This document shows positions 5,554 through 6,299 of a stretch of 6,299 bases of DNA, piece by piece. The first letter of the stretch is position 1. Every line of letters starts with the position of its first letter. The translations under genes and the position numbers were made by a program. The DNA lies in NCBI GenBank assembly GCA_018829865.1, contig JAHJTR010000167.1:1-6299 (forward strand), written 5' to 3'. The notes beneath the pieces were generated by a model that did not search any database, was not told where the DNA came from, and worked only from the letters and a program-made list of their open reading frames with translations. The DNA comes from Patescibacteria group bacterium (GTDB lineage: Bacteria; Patescibacteriota; Gracilibacteria; UBA1369; JAHJTR01).

Positions 5554-5826
5554 ATGAAAAAGTCCGATAAAAACTATCAATTTGAAGTAATTTTTACTGC
5601 TCAAGAAGAAGGAGGCTTTACTGCTGAAGTACCGGATTTACCGGGTTGCATTTCTGAGGGAGAAACAATAAAAGAGGCGGAACTAAACATACAGGAAGCC
5701 ATTGATCTTTACTTGGAAACCCTTGAACAAAGAGGAATCCCGCTTCCCGAGCGAGAGCCACCTAAGGTGTTAAAGATGAATATTACTGTTGTCCGGAATA
5801 CTCCAACAAAAAAGTCACATGCCTAA
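5554..5826 (+). CDS. hicB: HicB-family antitoxin (second copy, paired with a broken HicA)
   Basis: This is a 90-residue HicB protein with the typical RNase H-like antitoxin core: FEVIFTAQEEGGFTAEVPDLPGC (10-32) with an intact PDLPGC, then ISEGETIKEAELNIQEAIDL (33-52) and LYLETLEQRGIPLPE. The tail (PPKVLKMNITVVRNTPTKKSHA) forms a last strand and has no clear DNA-binding domain. It is quite different from the other HicB at 4384-4608, so it is not a recent duplication. The ATG at 5554 lies directly before the fold, behind a candidate promoter and inverted repeat. The stop overlaps the ATG of the degraded hicA by eight bases, the same ATGCCTAA junction as in the other locus. With its own toxin broken, it may be a leftover or may act on a toxin elsewhere; both are inference. 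Confidence 0.9.
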   Translation: MKKSDKNYQFEVIFTAQEEGGFTAEVPDLPGCISEGETIKEAELNIQEAIDLYLETLEQRGIPLPEREPPKVLKMNITVVRNTPTKKSHA

Positions 5827-5999
5827 ATTACCTGTAATAAAACCACGAAAGCTAATCCAAGCGCTTAAGAAGCTTGGATTTACTGAAAGAGGTAATAAAT
5901 AAACAAATCACTATTCCTGTGAACAACAAGCCCTTGAAAAAAGGAACTTTAGCAGCAATTTTAAGACAAGGAGAAATCCGTCCGGAAGATTTAAAATAA
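5819..5999 (+). pseudogene. hicA: Degraded HicA toxin gene (internal deletion and frameshift)
   Basis: The reading frame from the ATG at 5819 gives the HicA N-terminus MPKLPVIKPRKLIQALKKLG, then FTERGNK and a stop at 5900-5902. A different frame (first base of codons at 5901, 5904 and so on) then resumes the family: KQITIPVNNKPLKKGTLAAI, then LRQGEIRPEDLK and a stop at 5997-5999. Compared with the intact HicA at 4167-4391, about 32 bases are missing between ER and the TTVVP-like strand. These should carry the GSH catalytic histidine and the following strand. The loss is not a multiple of three, which explains the frameshift. The toxin cannot be active as written. The ends are still very recognisable, so decay looks recent. 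A single-read error would not normally remove this much. Confidence 0.88.
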
Positions 6000-6041
6000 A
6001 AGGTTACTATCCATAACATCAGACTGAAAACTCTAAAATCC

Positions 6042-6299
6042 ATGACAAAGCTGGAAATACTTAAGAAACAAATAACAGCCGCAAGAGATAAACTAAATGA
6101 ATCGCTAGCTCTTGAACCGCTGGAACTCAATAAAGTGGCCTGTATTCAAGTATTTAAAGCTACATTCGAATTAAGTTGGAAATATATGAAGGAGATAATG
6201 GCAGTCGGCGGAACGCAGGCAACCGAAAGTCCAAGAGGTACGATTAAAATGGCGGGAAAACTGGGGTTAATAGACAATGTTGAAGATTGGCTAAAACTA
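6042..6299 (+). CDS. HI0074-type HEPN protein, N-terminal part (3' end outside window)
   Basis: The frame is open from an ATG at 6042 to the window end (86 codons). It begins MTKLEILKKQITAARDKLNE, and LELNKVACIQVFKATFELSWKYMKE follows at about residues 27-51. The F(K/E)xTFELxWK helix, then the SPRGTIKMAGKLGLID block with NVEDWLKL, is typical of the HI0074 'nucleotidyltransferase substrate-binding' family. These are HEPN-domain, all-helical proteins. They pair with a small MNT nucleotidyltransferase (HI0073-like) as a toxin-antitoxin system in which MNT modifies and silences the HEPN RNase. The catalytic RxxxxH motif of HEPN toxins would lie beyond the window, so toxicity cannot be judged. No MNT gene precedes it here; it should follow if the pair is complete. 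It starts 42 bases after the hicA remnant, with no Shine-Dalgarno seen. Confidence 0.85.
   Translation, partial: MTKLEILKKQITAARDKLNESLALEPLELNKVACIQVFKATFELSWKYMKEIMAVGGTQATESPRGTIKMAGKLGLIDNVEDWLKL

Noticed and set aside
5852..6130. 92-residue minus-strand open frame
   Set aside because: It crosses the hicA remnant and the HEPN start, both recognisable on the other strand. Its hydrophobic look comes from antisense of charged codons.

Overview
The window is bacterial. It starts in the 3' end of infB (translation initiation factor IF-2) and contains three of the four dTDP-L-rhamnose genes, a PfkB-family sugar or nucleoside kinase, and parts of four toxin-antitoxin (TA) loci. The genes use the standard code, are tightly packed, and their leaders are A/T-rich without clear Shine-Dalgarno motifs. 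Small HicAB, Phd/RelE and HEPN/MNT modules beside a cell-surface sugar pathway would fit a Patescibacteria/CPR-type or other uncultured lineage. That is an inference; no gene here fixes the taxon.

Layout, left to right. Positions 1-2343 (+): infB 3' end, rfbB (dTDP-glucose 4,6-dehydratase) and rfbD (dTDP-4-dehydrorhamnose reductase), separated by 11 and 6 bases, probably one transcript. Positions 2361-2938 (+): a near-consensus promoter with a palindromic operator-like site, then a Phd/YefM antitoxin and a RelE/YoeB toxin overlapping by one base. Positions 2939-4027 (-): a PfkB kinase, tail to tail with the toxin with no base between the stop codons; it carries an odd in-frame insertion of tandem and palindromic repeats. 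Positions 4103-4136: a hairpin pair plus T-run that would terminate the next minus-strand unit. Positions 4167-5426 (-): rfbA (glucose-1-phosphate thymidylyltransferase), then hicB and hicA. Positions 5427-5553: a divergent intergenic region with an inverted repeat and a candidate promoter. Positions 5554-5999 (+): a second hicB followed by a hicA that has lost its catalytic centre through an internal deletion and frameshift. Positions 6042-6299 (+): the start of an HI0074-type HEPN protein, cut by the window end; its MNT nucleotidyltransferase partner would be expected just outside.

RmlA, RmlB and RmlD supply three steps from glucose-1-phosphate to dTDP-rhamnose. The 3,5-epimerase RmlC is not in the window. 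The rhamnose genes are split onto two strands with TA modules and a kinase between them, suggesting a locus that has accumulated small mobile or selfish modules. The best leads are the decayed HicA beside an intact HicB, the repeat insertion in the kinase, and the clustering of four TA loci in under 4 kb.
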